A DNA stretch of 64,000 nucleotides, from assembly GCA_015058575.1 (NCBI GenBank), contig SVBZ01000009.1:1-64000 (forward strand), given 5' to 3'. Below are positions 36,388 through 44,606 of this stretch, piece by piece. The translations under genes were made by a program, and so were the position numbers. The stretch comes from Pseudoselenomonas ruminantium (GTDB lineage Bacteria; Bacillota; Negativicutes; Selenomonadales; Selenomonadaceae). The notes beneath the pieces were generated by a model. The model searched no databases. It was not told where the DNA came from and worked only from the letters and a program-made list of their open reading frames with translations. Each line of letters begins with the position of its first letter. Position 1 is the stretch's first letter.

Positions 36388-36603
36388 TTGGTAAAGAAAA
36401 TTGCTTTAGCCACCTTGGCGGCCTTTTCGCTGATGGTGGCTACGCCTGCCATGGCCACGGATTATCTGGCCAATCCACGTTCCATGAAGTTCCATTACAG
36501 CACCTGCCGCACCATCAAGCACCCGGAAAATTTCATTCCGTACAGTTCCCGGGAGGCAGCAGTAAATGATGGGTATGCAGCCTGTAAGGTTTGTCATCCT
36601 TAA
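36388..36603 (+). CDS. Small secreted protein with an Ada-type zinc-binding motif
   Basis: 71 residues, probably from a TTG (36388-36390) seven bases after GGGGGGA; no ATG is available. Signal peptide VKKIALATLAAFSLMVATPAMA. The mature part YLANPRSMKFHYSTCRTIKHPENFIPYSSREAAVNDGYAACKVCHP contains H-x3-C and a final C-x2-C, as in the metal-binding domain of Ada and many small exported proteins. It presumably binds zinc in the periplasm; role unknown. Confidence 0.75.
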   Translation: MVKKIALATLAAFSLMVATPAMATDYLANPRSMKFHYSTCRTIKHPENFIPYSSREAAVNDGYAACKVCHP

Positions 36604-36730
36604 CCATAGACACGAAAAAGGCGTTAATCAACGATATGGTTATCTATGGCCAGCATGACGCTGCCCTGCTGGATTTGTGCTATACTATATCTTGCCGCAA
36701 CCTCTAATAAGCAGCTGTGCCTACGACAAC

Positions 36731-36766
36731 AAAGGAGCACTAGTATTATTCTAGCGCTCCTTTGTC
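36731..36766 (-). terminator. Terminator hairpin after queE
   Basis: ACAAAGGAGC-CTAG pairs with CTAG-GCTCCTTTGT around a short A/T loop, with one mismatch. It lies 35 bp after the queE stop. Only the queE-proximal half of this hairpin is present in the copies at 28741 and 35956. Confidence 0.7.
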
Positions 36767-36822
36767 ATGTATTCGTATTGCTTTATGCAGGATCGGCAAT
36801 CAAATTTGCCCGATCATTTTAT
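36746..36822. repeat. queE 3' end, source of a 77-bp repeat
   Basis: This segment, covering the last seven codons of queE and half its terminator, recurs at 28741-28817 and 35956-36032 with a few substitutions. The copies lie next to Rpn fragments, so the queE 3' end may have been an insertion or recombination target. Confidence 0.85.
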
Positions 36823-37531
36823 GGGTCTGCGGGATTACGCGGACGTCCTTGAGCTTGGACAGGGCGTAGTTCTGGCAGATGAGGATCTTTTCGGGGCTGG
36901 CGGCTTTGCAGCCGCCGTAGGGGGTCACGGGCTGGATGATGAAGAGTGTTTCCGGTGCGGTGTCCGCCACGAGGTCGATTGCCTGGCGGAATTCTTCTTC
37001 CGTGGTTTCCTCGCCCACGACCAGCTTTATATACAGGTCTTTCGCTTTGGCCACTTCGATGAAGCGCTTATGCGCTTCCCACTGCGGTTTGCGGATGATG
37101 CTCGGCAGCTTGATGTCCATGCTGATGATGTCGACTGCATCGAGGATATCTGCGAGCTGCTCGGGCAGGGTGCCGTTCGTTTCAAGGAACACCGGCACCG
37201 TTATTTTTTTTGCCAATTCGCGGATGAAGGCGGCATGCAGCAGCGGTTCTCCGCCCGTAAAGCTCACGGCCTGATGCGGGACTTCCTGGCACAGGCGGTT
37301 GATTTCGATTGCCACCTGCTCCACCGAGCGCGGATTGGGCAGCTTCGCGAATTCACGGCTGCCTGCATAGGTCTCGACCTCGCACTGCGCATGGCTGCCC
37401 GGCGTATTTTCCGTATCGCAGTAGCGGCAGTCGAGGTTGCAGCCCTCGAACCGCACAAATACCTGGCGGCAGCCGACGTATTTACCCTCGCCCTGGATGG
37501 ACGAGAAAATTTCAATCAGATTCTCTTTCAT
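36800..37531 (-). CDS. queE: 7-carboxy-7-deazaguanine synthase QueE
   Basis: 243 residues. A radical SAM enzyme that converts 6-carboxytetrahydropterin into 7-carboxy-7-deazaguanine in the preQ0/queuosine pathway. The cluster motif is GCNLDCRYC (Cys31, Cys35, Cys38), with an additional Cys21. IFSSIQGEGKYVG at the N-terminus and VSFTGGEPLLH are QueE hallmarks; IISMDIKLPS follows. It lies three bases after queD in the same operon. QueC, FolE and TGT are not in the window. Confidence 0.95.
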   Translation of the reverse strand: MKENLIEIFSSIQGEGKYVGCRQVFVRFEGCNLDCRYCDTENTPGSHAQCEVETYAGSREFAKLPNPRSVEQVAIEINRLCQEVPHQAVSFTGGEPLLHAAFIRELAKKITVPVFLETNGTLPEQLADILDAVDIISMDIKLPSIIRKPQWEAHKRFIEVAKAKDLYIKLVVGEETTEEEFRQAIDLVADTAPETLFIIQPVTPYGGCKAASPEKILICQNYALSKLKDVRVIPQTHKMIGQI

Positions 37532-37534
37532 GGC

Positions 37535-37912
37535 TCAGTCCTTCGTATAGGTGACGCTGGATTTCGGCGACTCGAAAACCGTGATCGCATGAAGCTCGCT
37601 ATCACGCACAAAGCATTCATGCCCTGCCAGCTCCTCGAAGATGATGCGGGCCAGGTTTTCTGCCGTCGGATTCACGCCGCCGGCAAACGGCTCCAGCTCA
37701 TTGAGATAGCGATGGTCATAGCGCTCGAGTGTCTCCTTGAGCGCCTTTTTGATGACCTTGAAATCCACGAGCATGCCGAGCTCATCAAGCTCACGGCCCT
37801 TTACCACAGCCTCGACCACCCAGTTATGGCCATGCAGCCGTGCACATTTGCCCGGATAGCCATTGACCATATGGGCAGCTTCAAAAGCACCTTCAACTTT
37901 TAACGTATACAT
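37535..37912 (-). CDS. queD: 6-carboxy-5,6,7,8-tetrahydropterin synthase QueD
   Basis: 125 residues, full length. FEAAHMVNGYPGKCARLHGHNW shows the three zinc ligands (His14, His27, His29) and catalytic Cys23. GMLVDFKVIKKALKETLERYDHRYLNE and PTAENLARIIFEEL complete the PTPS fold. It makes the substrate of QueE, encoded directly downstream. A good -10 (TATAAT, minus strand, 37950-37955) lies 38 bases upstream. I see no preQ1 riboswitch in the short leader. Confidence 0.95.
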   Translation of the reverse strand: MYTLKVEGAFEAAHMVNGYPGKCARLHGHNWVVEAVVKGRELDELGMLVDFKVIKKALKETLERYDHRYLNELEPFAGGVNPTAENLARIIFEELAGHECFVRDSELHAITVFESPKSSVTYTKD

Positions 37913-37949
37913 ATAAAAAACTCACTCCTCGTCTAACAAACAAAAATAT

Positions 37950-37955
37950 ATTATA
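37950..37955 (-). promoter_or_regulatory. -10 element upstream of queD
   Basis: TATAAT on the minus strand, within CGTTATAATATATTT. No clear -35 at 16-18 bp. Confidence 0.4.
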
Positions 37956-38026
37956 ACGCCGTTGTTCCTATCTTGCCGCAGACAAAACTTCCGCTTGGCA
38001 TTTCAACGCAGAAAAACGCTGCCGGC

Positions 38027-38695
38027 TCAGTTCTCTTCCGCAGATGGTTCCGCCATTGCATCTTCTGCCGGCTGTGCCGGATTGGCATCCATGACAGCCG
38101 CTTGCTGCACATCATCTTTGGCGCCGTTTAAATCATAGCGGCGCGCGACATTTTCGGCCTTGGCCCTGTAGTAGCCTGCTGCCTCCGAGTATTTGATGAC
38201 CCGCGAGCCGACGACGTTCATGATGGCGATAGCCAGCGCAATGCCGATCAGCACGCCCACGATGCCGCCAAAGTAGTTGCCGATGACGATGATGATCAAG
38301 CAGGCGGTGAAGAAGACCATGCCATCGTTGGCTTCCTCGATGCCGACGAAAAAGCCGTGATACTGTTGCCGCGCTTCCAATACCTTCTGGTTGTAATAGG
38401 CATGGACACACCACGGAATCAGGAAATCGTTCAGCATATCCAGCGTTTCCGCACGAGCGGAATGATGGATCTCCTTGCCCTTCAGCAGCTGGATGGAAAA
38501 GCAATTCTCCTGGATCTCGCAGCGCACGAGAATCGCCCACTGCTCATCAAGCGCAAAGCGGCAAACCGGCGTATCACCGGCATAGACGTATTTCCCCGTA
38601 TCATCAAGCCGCTTGCGCTGGATAAAGATCCCCTTGTCATCTTGATAGACTTTCGTCTCTTCATCGTAATACATATTTTTCCGCTCCCTGATCAT
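38027..38695 (-). CDS. Membrane protein of unknown function
   Basis: 222 residues, or 215 if translation starts at the internal ATG (38674), nine bases after GGAG. The N-terminal ~110 residues are soluble. A hydrophobic region at ~125-160 (FFTACLIIIVIGNYFGGIVGVLIGIALAIAIMNVV) forms one long or two short membrane helices. The tail is rich in Ala, Pro and Glu. No family recognised. It stands alone between queD and the glycosyltransferase terminator. Confidence 0.65.
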   Translation of the reverse strand: MIRERKNMYYDEETKVYQDDKGIFIQRKRLDDTGKYVYAGDTPVCRFALDEQWAILVRCEIQENCFSIQLLKGKEIHHSARAETLDMLNDFLIPWCVHAYYNQKVLEARQQYHGFFVGIEEANDGMVFFTACLIIIVIGNYFGGIVGVLIGIALAIAIMNVVGSRVIKYSEAAGYYRAKAENVARRYDLNGAKDDVQQAAVMDANPAQPAEDAMAEPSAEEN

Positions 38696-38757
38696 AATAC
38701 CCCTTTCTCTTTACACGCTTTATTCGCTGCCCAGCCGCAACCTTCCTGCCGGGCTTT

Positions 38758-38769
38758 TTGACAAGTCAA
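38758..38769. repeat. TTGACAAGTCAA motif
   Basis: Another copy of the TTGAC-NN-GTCAA family, directly next to a terminator whose loop also holds two near-copies. Confidence 0.65.
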
Positions 38770-38771
38770 GC

Positions 38772-38818
38772 AAAAACAGCAAATTGGCCGGTCAAAGCTG
38801 ACACGTCAATTTGCTGTC
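38772..38818 (-). terminator. Rho-independent terminator of the phospholipid/glycosyltransferase operon
   Basis: On the minus strand ACAGCAAATTG pairs perfectly with CAATTTGCTGT over a ~24-base loop, followed by TTTTT. It lies 13 bases after the glycosyltransferase stop codon. Confidence 0.85.
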
Positions 38819-38830
38819 TCCTAGCCTATT

Positions 38831-40093
38831 TTACTGGTCAATCGATTTCGTATTCTTCACGTTGCCGACGATGTCACTCATGCTCATCGCCCGCGTATGC
38901 TGCGTATGGCTCCACTCGTGATTGTTGCGGTTGATGAATCCCAGGAAAATGATGGGAATCCACGAATAGATGAATACCGGATAGAGCAGCATGTACAGCC
39001 AGGACTTCCATTTGGCCCGAATCTTGATGAGGATAATCATCGGCAGGATGTACTGGCCGAGCATGATAGCCGTCATGATCTGCGACGGCATGAAGTTATA
39101 GATGTTCGTATAGAACGGCGGGAAGGCGAGCTGCACATAGCTGATGATGACAAAGAACGTCGAAATCATCAAAAAATGCGGCTGCATGAGGTAGATGCAC
39201 TCATCCCACATGCGGATGTCCTTGTGCTTCCAGCCCGCTTTGAGCATCTTCGGGATGAAGCGGTTGCCGACATCGAACTGGCCCTGTGCCCAGCGCTTGC
39301 GCTGATTCCAGGACTGCTTGAACGTAAGCGGCTTCTCGTCATAGATGATGGCGTCATGCGCCCAACTCGTCTTGATGCCCTGCGCCATGCACTTCATCGT
39401 GAACTCCATATCCTCCGTCAGGCAGGTTGCATTCCAGCCATGCTCTTTAAGGATATCGGCGGAAAAGCACATGCCCGTGCCGCCAAGGCAGGCCGACAGG
39501 CCAATGTTGGATTTCGCCAGATGCGAAATGTAGCAAATGACCCAGAAAGCGATCGCAAACGTGCCTGCGACCCAGGTATCGTACGGATTCTTGGCATCCA
39601 TATAGCCCTGGATGACCTTATCGCCTTTGCAGAGACGGTTATTCATCTCCATGAGGAACTGCGGATGCACGAGGTTATCCGCATCGAATACGCAGACCGC
39701 GTCGTACTGTTTTTCCATCTTGAACAGACGGTCAAACATCCACTCGAGCGCATAGCCCTTCGACTTCTTCGTCGGATGCGTGCGCGCATGGACGATTGCA
39801 CCGGCATTTGCGGCAATCTCTGCCGTGTTATCGGTGCAGTTATCCGCAATCACATGGATATCATACATATCCTTCGGATAGTTGAGGCTCTGCAGATTCT
39901 CGACCAGCTGCCCGATGACAGCATGCTCGTTGTGCGCTGCCACAATCAGCGCAAACGTCTTCTTCGGGGTCTTGATCTTCGTCTCACCACGCCGCCACAT
40001 GCCACAGAAACCGATGACAAAGAAATAAAGCGTGAACAGGAAAATCATGATCTGCATGGGAACCATGATGATATCAAATGGGAAATTAAACAA
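38831..40093 (-). CDS. Membrane glycosyltransferase, family 2
   Basis: 420 residues. An N-terminal membrane helix (residues ~5-30) is followed by a GT-A domain. The GT2 signatures of processive enzymes are visible: ALIVAAHNEHAVIG, ADNCTDNT, FDADN (the metal-binding D-x-D), LTEDMEF and QRKRWAQG (Q-x-x-R-W type). At least three C-terminal membrane helices follow. It resembles cellulose/hyaluronan-synthase-like transferases; the sugar cannot be read from sequence. It follows pssA by six bases, so it probably acts in envelope lipid or polysaccharide assembly. Confidence 0.88.
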   Translation of the reverse strand: MFNFPFDIIMVPMQIMIFLFTLYFFVIGFCGMWRRGETKIKTPKKTFALIVAAHNEHAVIGQLVENLQSLNYPKDMYDIHVIADNCTDNTAEIAANAGAIVHARTHPTKKSKGYALEWMFDRLFKMEKQYDAVCVFDADNLVHPQFLMEMNNRLCKGDKVIQGYMDAKNPYDTWVAGTFAIAFWVICYISHLAKSNIGLSACLGGTGMCFSADILKEHGWNATCLTEDMEFTMKCMAQGIKTSWAHDAIIYDEKPLTFKQSWNQRKRWAQGQFDVGNRFIPKMLKAGWKHKDIRMWDECIYLMQPHFLMISTFFVIISYVQLAFPPFYTNIYNFMPSQIMTAIMLGQYILPMIILIKIRAKWKSWLYMLLYPVFIYSWIPIIFLGFINRNNHEWSHTQHTRAMSMSDIVGNVKNTKSIDQ

Positions 40094-40099
40094 AAATCA

Positions 40100-40810
40100 T
40101 CAGCCTTCCTTTGCAAATAATGCAATCAGCGTATTTACGATGCCAGCGGCTGCATAGGTGCAGAACACGGCCACAGCCAGCGCCGGCAGGATAGCTGCCT
40201 GTCCGAGCCAGAGGATGGCTGCAAACATAGCCGCTGCAAAAATCTTCGTGCCAAGGTAAATCGGCTCACCGCCATCCCCTTTGAAGTTCGGATAGTGGAC
40301 ATGGCTGACCATCAGATAGCCGACAATCGCCATGAGAATCGGATATGCCACCCCGAAGCTCAGCGGATCGACACCGAGCAGGACGAACAACAGCGTCGTC
40401 ATCGCGACGATATTGCCGCCAGCCGGGATAGCCAGGCCCATGAAGTAGCCATGCACCACATCAGCATTGACATTGAAACGCGCCAGGCGCCACATGCCGC
40501 AGACGGCAAACAAGATGACGACCGCCATGCCTAAAAGCCCATGGTTATGCAGGACAAAGGCCCAGGCCAAAAAGCCCGGCGCGATGCCGAAAGAGCCTAA
40601 ATCGCAGAGCGAATCCATCTCCTTGCCCATCTCGCTCGATACGCCAAAGAAACGAGCCGTGCGCCCGTCAAGGCCATCAGCCACGAGCGCGAGCAGGATG
40701 AACAGCGACCCCCAGACAAAATCACCACTATACGTAGAAAGAATCGAGCACATGCCAAACACAAGGTTCATAGACGTGCAGAGATTCGGTATAAACCGTC
40801 GATAATCCAT
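40100..40810 (-). CDS. pssA: CDP-diacylglycerol-serine O-phosphatidyltransferase
   Basis: 236 residues, integral membrane enzyme making phosphatidylserine from CDP-diacylglycerol and serine. The CDP-alcohol phosphotransferase motif D-G-x2-A-R-x8-G-x3-D-x3-D is exact (DGRTARFFGVSSEMGKEMDS, then LCD, residues ~46-68). Several further hydrophobic helices follow. The start overlaps the psd stop (TGATG), so the two successive steps to phosphatidylethanolamine are co-translated. Confidence 0.95.
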   Translation of the reverse strand: MDYRRFIPNLCTSMNLVFGMCSILSTYSGDFVWGSLFILLALVADGLDGRTARFFGVSSEMGKEMDSLCDLGSFGIAPGFLAWAFVLHNHGLLGMAVVILFAVCGMWRLARFNVNADVVHGYFMGLAIPAGGNIVAMTTLLFVLLGVDPLSFGVAYPILMAIVGYLMVSHVHYPNFKGDGGEPIYLGTKIFAAAMFAAILWLGQAAILPALAVAVFCTYAAAGIVNTLIALFAKEG

Positions 40811-41442
40811 CAGTCTTTAATCCTCCCGAGAACAGTCTGTCCGCCGGCCACCTTCTGGCCGACCTTGACATTGATTTCTACCTTCTTCGGCATGACAACC
40901 TCGAGGCAGGAGCCGAACTTGATCATTCCGTACAGCTCGCCCTGCTTGAGGTCATCATCGAGCGTCACATACGAGACGATGCGGCGCGCCAGAATGCCGG
41001 CAATCTGCTTGACACTGATGCGGATGCGTTCATTCTCGATGCCGATGACGTGATGCTCATTCTCGAAGCCCACCGTGTCCTTATACGCAGGACGGAAACG
41101 GCCGCAGAAATACTTCTGCAGCTTGATCTGCCCATTGATAGGACTGCGGTTCACATGCACGTTGAACACTGACATGAAGATAACGACCTTCGTGCAGGGT
41201 TCCTTGACAAACTCATCCGTCTCCAGCTCGACGATATCCGTTACCGTGCCATCGGCCGGCGACAGGATTGCCGACTCGTCAAGCTCGATATGACGTTTCG
41301 GGTTGCGGAAAAAATAACAGAAATATAGCATCAATACGAAGGGAATCACAGCCACATACGGATGCACCGAAAAACCAAGCAGGACGCCCAGTGCCGCACA
41401 GCCGAATATGAACGGATACCCTTCCGATATAATAGGAGTCAA
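40810..41442 (-). CDS. psd: Phosphatidylserine decarboxylase proenzyme, short type
   Basis: 210 residues, the compact form of the enzyme. N-terminal membrane segment (~residues 10-45). SPADGTV, NVHVNRSPI and the self-cleavage site KFGSCLEV (Gly177-Ser178) are present; Ser178 would become the pyruvoyl group. It makes phosphatidylethanolamine from the PssA product. It lies between tagA (12-base gap) and pssA (overlap). Confidence 0.95.
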   Translation of the reverse strand: MTPIISEGYPFIFGCAALGVLLGFSVHPYVAVIPFVLMLYFCYFFRNPKRHIELDESAILSPADGTVTDIVELETDEFVKEPCTKVVIFMSVFNVHVNRSPINGQIKLQKYFCGRFRPAYKDTVGFENEHHVIGIENERIRISVKQIAGILARRIVSYVTLDDDLKQGELYGMIKFGSCLEVVMPKKVEINVKVGQKVAGGQTVLGRIKD

Positions 41443-41454
41443 GCTCCCACCTCC

Positions 41455-42192
41455 TCAAACACGTTTCTTATTTTTTGAAGCATGTACCTTGAGCACGAAC
41501 TTCGGCAGTGCCAGCAGACGGCCTGCGCGCTTTGGCTGCAAGGCACCGCGGAACAGCCACTCGAGCTTGGCCTTCTGCATCCAGAGCGGCGCACGTTTCA
41601 TGACCCCTGCCATGACGTCGAGCGTACCGCCGACCCCGATGGATACAGGCACACCGAGCTCGTCTCTATGCTGGTAAAGCCACTTCTCCTGCTTGGGCAC
41701 GCCGAGTGCCGCGAGCAGCAGGTCAGGTTTAGCCGCCTTGATTTCCGCGATGATTTCCGGCTCATCGTCCGCCGAAAAATACCCATTGCGTACGCCGACA
41801 ATCTCAATCCCCGGATAAAGCTCCTCTGCTTTGGCTTTAGCCTTCTCTGCTACGCCGGGTGCCGAACCGAAAAAGAAAATACGCTGTTTCTTGCCCGGTG
41901 CGATGCGCATGAGCTCCTGCGCCAAATCGAAGCCTGCCACACGCTCCGGCATCTCATAGCCCAGATGATGGGCAGCCCAAACCGTACCAGCACCATCCGG
42001 GACCACCAGCGCGGCCTCATTTAAAATATGCCGCAGCTCCTCGTCATGCGTCGCCCGCATAATCATCTCGGCATTGGCCGTCGCGATAAGGACATTCTTC
42101 TTCTCGTCCATGTAATCCTGCACCTGCGCCACGGCCTGCGCCATCGTAACAGAATCCACATTCACGCCCAATATATCGATCTTGTCGGACAC
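41455..42192 (-). CDS. tagA: WecG/TagA/CpsF family glycosyltransferase
   Basis: 245 residues, family GT26, which transfers a sugar (ManNAc or ManNAcA in known members) to a lipid-linked GlcNAc. Conserved blocks are present: ILGVNVDSVTMAQAV, TANAEMIM, VPDGAGTVWAAHHLG, RVAGFDLAQEL and FFFGSAPGVAEKA, ending with ALGVPKQEKW and GVGGTLDVMAG. First gene of the operon with psd, pssA and the GT2 enzyme, which fits an envelope role. Exact substrate unknown. Confidence 0.9.
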   Translation of the reverse strand: MSDKIDILGVNVDSVTMAQAVAQVQDYMDEKKNVLIATANAEMIMRATHDEELRHILNEAALVVPDGAGTVWAAHHLGYEMPERVAGFDLAQELMRIAPGKKQRIFFFGSAPGVAEKAKAKAEELYPGIEIVGVRNGYFSADDEPEIIAEIKAAKPDLLLAALGVPKQEKWLYQHRDELGVPVSIGVGGTLDVMAGVMKRAPLWMQKAKLEWLFRGALQPKRAGRLLALPKFVLKVHASKNKKRV

Positions 42193-42266
42193 ACTATTCC
42201 CTCCAATAAATCAGAAATACTCATTGAATTAGTGTACTACAAAAGAATAATAGCGTCAACCGCGCA

Positions 42267-42815
42267 TCACCCTTTATTGACATACTTCATGCTTTCGATG
42301 CTGTCCTTCACATCTTCTTTGGCATCCGCATCGCCCGCATGGTAGAAATACGTGACCACCAGCACCTTCTGCGGGGCTTTGACAGCTACCGCATCGATTT
42401 CAAAATCCTTGCCGGCCTTTTGCCCCGTGTAATGATATTTCTCCAGCGGGATATCGTGGACACATATTTCCTCCTGACCTTGCAGCTCGGCATTCCTGAC
42501 CTGATACCGCTCCAGTGTCCTGCCGACCCGCTGATTGATAGTCTTATCCATCTCTGCCGGCTGCGGCGTGTCAACGTCTTTGCTATGCAGGTCGATGAAC
42601 ATATTGCTGCACTTTGCCTGCGCGACCTGCCAGGCCCCATCATCATACGGCAACGCCTTGAACTGCTCCGGCATTTCTATCTGCAGTTCCTGCTGCGTCG
42701 ATACCGTTACCCGCTCCGTCTCGCCAAACAAACTGATTCCATCCAGCGAAAGATGGCTGCCCAGCGAACCGAAAAACATAACGATCGAATGAAGAAAGAA
42801 ATAAACTGACATCAT
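42267..42815 (-). CDS. Exported DUF1795/DcrB-like protein
   Basis: 182 residues with a hydrophobic N-terminus (VYFFLHSIVMFFGSLGSH). The mature part follows the pattern of its neighbours: EMPEQFKALPYDDG..., a middle KAGKDFEIDAVAVKAPQKVLVVTYFYHAGD and a final ESMKYV. This is the DcrB/DUF1795-like layout of two beta-sheet repeats. GGGGGAC precedes the ATG by nine bases. Last gene of the injection-module operon; possibly an immunity protein or paralogous adaptor. Confidence 0.6.
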   Translation of the reverse strand: MMSVYFFLHSIVMFFGSLGSHLSLDGISLFGETERVTVSTQQELQIEMPEQFKALPYDDGAWQVAQAKCSNMFIDLHSKDVDTPQPAEMDKTINQRVGRTLERYQVRNAELQGQEEICVHDIPLEKYHYTGQKAGKDFEIDAVAVKAPQKVLVVTYFYHAGDADAKEDVKDSIESMKYVNKG

Positions 42816-42842
42816 ATTATATAAGTCCCCCTGTAACCAAAA

Positions 42843-43412
42843 TCACTGTACCGTGATTGTCTCAATCGAATTTTCCACCCTGGCCTTAGCAGCATCATTC
42901 TTAGGATTGTACTGATAAAGCAGCCACCATACATCCTGCCCCTCCTGGAACCCGAGCAGCTGGATTGTACTTTCCTGCCCCTTGGACTTGCTCGTGCATT
43001 CAATCGTCTTCACCGTTCTGCCCTGTATTTCCCGGATGCCCTCGCCTTTGATTGCCATCTCCCCCTTCATCGTGAATACCTCTTGGAAGTTCTCATAGCC
43101 AAAGCCGACCTTATCCTCCTGTTTCCGTGTCGTCGCATGAACGACTAAAGCCCTGACACCATCTCTATCCCCCTTATAGGAATCGATGCGCTCAAATATC
43201 CCGCTCTCCGTCTTCGCATGTTTCGCCTCCGGCTCCATCGGCAGCTCCAGCGAAAACATCTTCCCATCCTTCTGTTCATGCTTAACGGGATACCACAAAG
43301 TCGAAAAATCATCCGTCAACTCATGGCGAACAAAAAAACTCACATTACCACCTTGAAACGCCACAGCCAAAACCATAAACACAAAACCTACTAAATATAA
43401 AAGAACCTTCAT
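42843..43412 (-). CDS. Exported DUF1795/DcrB-like protein
   Basis: 189 residues from the ATG at 43410-43412, about six bases after AAAGGTG. The N-terminus MKVLLYLVGFVFMVLAVAFQ is a signal or anchor segment. FSLELPMEPEAKHAKTESG, EIQGRTVKTIECTSKSKGQ and QDVWWLLYQYNPKNDAAK...SIETITVQ match the general pattern of the other small proteins here. Paralog of 42267 and 43489. Confidence 0.6.
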   Translation of the reverse strand: MKVLLYLVGFVFMVLAVAFQGGNVSFFVRHELTDDFSTLWYPVKHEQKDGKMFSLELPMEPEAKHAKTESGIFERIDSYKGDRDGVRALVVHATTRKQEDKVGFGYENFQEVFTMKGEMAIKGEGIREIQGRTVKTIECTSKSKGQESTIQLLGFQEGQDVWWLLYQYNPKNDAAKARVENSIETITVQ

Positions 43413-43488
43413 ACCAAACACCTTTCTGCTTATAACATTACCATTCATCATTGAATTCGATTTCATTATTTGATTCCTATCGACTCTT

Positions 43489-44049
43489 TTATTTCTTTAT
43501 CACCTCGATGCTTTTTATCGACTCCTCCACAAATTCTCTCCCTTTGCTATCATCTGGATAGTAAATATAGGTTACCATACAAACTTTATCAAATACGCGC
43601 ATATTTACTAAACGAATCTCATATGTATTGCCATCTTTCTTTCCCGACAAGAGATACAGCTTTTTTTGAACACCGTTATCTGTCGATTCATTTTGCTCCT
43701 TTAAAAACAAATCCTGCAATCCAAACCGTCTTGACAAATTTTCCTGGGACACTTTCTCGGCAGACGTTTGCATGTACTCATCGGCAAATCTTTCCTCATT
43801 ACAATTCACTATACACATATCAACAAAAAAATTATCACATTTTGCCTGATAATTTTCTCCTCTCCCTTCCCATCCTTCCGGCTCCGTCATATATACTGGG
43901 GTACGGATGATAACTCGTGTTTTCTCATCCGCACTCTTATAGATAGTATTCCCATGCCAAAAGGGCGGATAATTAGGGATAATAAAATATGGCATCAAGA
44001 CAAACCTCAATAAAAAAAGTATTACAATACCTTTATTTATTATACTCAT
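43489..44049 (-). CDS. Exported DUF1795/DcrB-like protein
   Basis: 186 residues. The hydrophobic N-terminus (GIVILFLLRFVLMPYFIIP) suggests a membrane anchor. The rest (RTPVYMTEPEGWEGRGE..., KDGNTYEIRLVNMRVFDKVCMVTYIYYPDD, SIKSIEVIKK) repeats the neighbour pattern. The start overlaps the previous gene's stop by four bases. AT-richer than its downstream neighbours. Confidence 0.6.
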   Translation of the reverse strand: MSIINKGIVILFLLRFVLMPYFIIPNYPPFWHGNTIYKSADEKTRVIIRTPVYMTEPEGWEGRGENYQAKCDNFFVDMCIVNCNEERFADEYMQTSAEKVSQENLSRRFGLQDLFLKEQNESTDNGVQKKLYLLSGKKDGNTYEIRLVNMRVFDKVCMVTYIYYPDDSKGREFVEESIKSIEVIKK

Positions 44050-44606
44050 TTTTGCGTTTCTCCTATACGACCTCTATCGATAGTCAAATCATGACTCGAG
44101 CATGCAATTTTTTTTGCCAGTTCATTTAATTTGCGATCATTATATGAGAAAGAAATCGTTCCCCATATCATATGTCCTTCTAATCCTGTCAGGAACATAC
44201 AATTATACATCCGTTCCAACAAGCCATCATTGATATACTCAAAATATGCAATTGGCTGATAAACACCGTCTAAAATATCAGCTTCATATACATGCACTCC
44301 TGCTGCCATTTTAGGCAAGACGAATCTACACAGTTCTACCTGCTTTTCCATGTCATTCATATCTAATTCATCTTCCGACTTCAACAAGCTCACCGATAAC
44401 TGCCCTGTATCATCAGCCAACAATAACTGCTCTGACTGACATCCCGGCTGATACATTTCTTGTATTTCCTTAGGCATTATTTTAAACGACATTGGTAACT
44501 GCATAGAAAATTTTCCCGCATAAAATTCTCTTTCTTCCAAACGGTATTTATAGCCACGCATGTTAATCTCATAATTTCTTTCATATGCAGATGAATATCT
44601 CATCAT
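44046..44606 (-). CDS. Cytosolic DUF1795-like protein, possible EagR-type effector chaperone
   Basis: 186 residues with no signal peptide, unlike its paralogs. EFYAGKFSMQLPMSFKIMPKEIQ and YFEYINDGLLERMYNCMFLTG, then WGTISFSYNDRKLNELAKKI, fit DUF1795. In type VI systems the cytosolic DUF1795 proteins are EagR chaperones that hold the membrane helices of effectors before secretion. Here it sits two genes after a protein with such helices (45651-46565). Chaperone role is inference. Coupled to both neighbours by ATGA overlaps. Confidence 0.6.
   Translation of the reverse strand: MMRYSSAYERNYEINMRGYKYRLEEREFYAGKFSMQLPMSFKIMPKEIQEMYQPGCQSEQLLLADDTGQLSVSLLKSEDELDMNDMEKQVELCRFVLPKMAAGVHVYEADILDGVYQPIAYFEYINDGLLERMYNCMFLTGLEGHMIWGTISFSYNDRKLNELAKKIACSSHDLTIDRGRIGETQK

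Noticed and set aside
36767..37903. 378-codon plus-strand open frame over queE and queD
   Set aside because: Antisense shadow spanning two well-identified genes.
37913..38026. preQ1 riboswitch upstream of queD
   Set aside because: The leader is short, and I could not find the stem with an A-rich tail needed for the pseudoknot.
38897..40120. 407-codon plus-strand open frame
   Set aside because: Antisense of the GT2 glycosyltransferase, which has all catalytic motifs.
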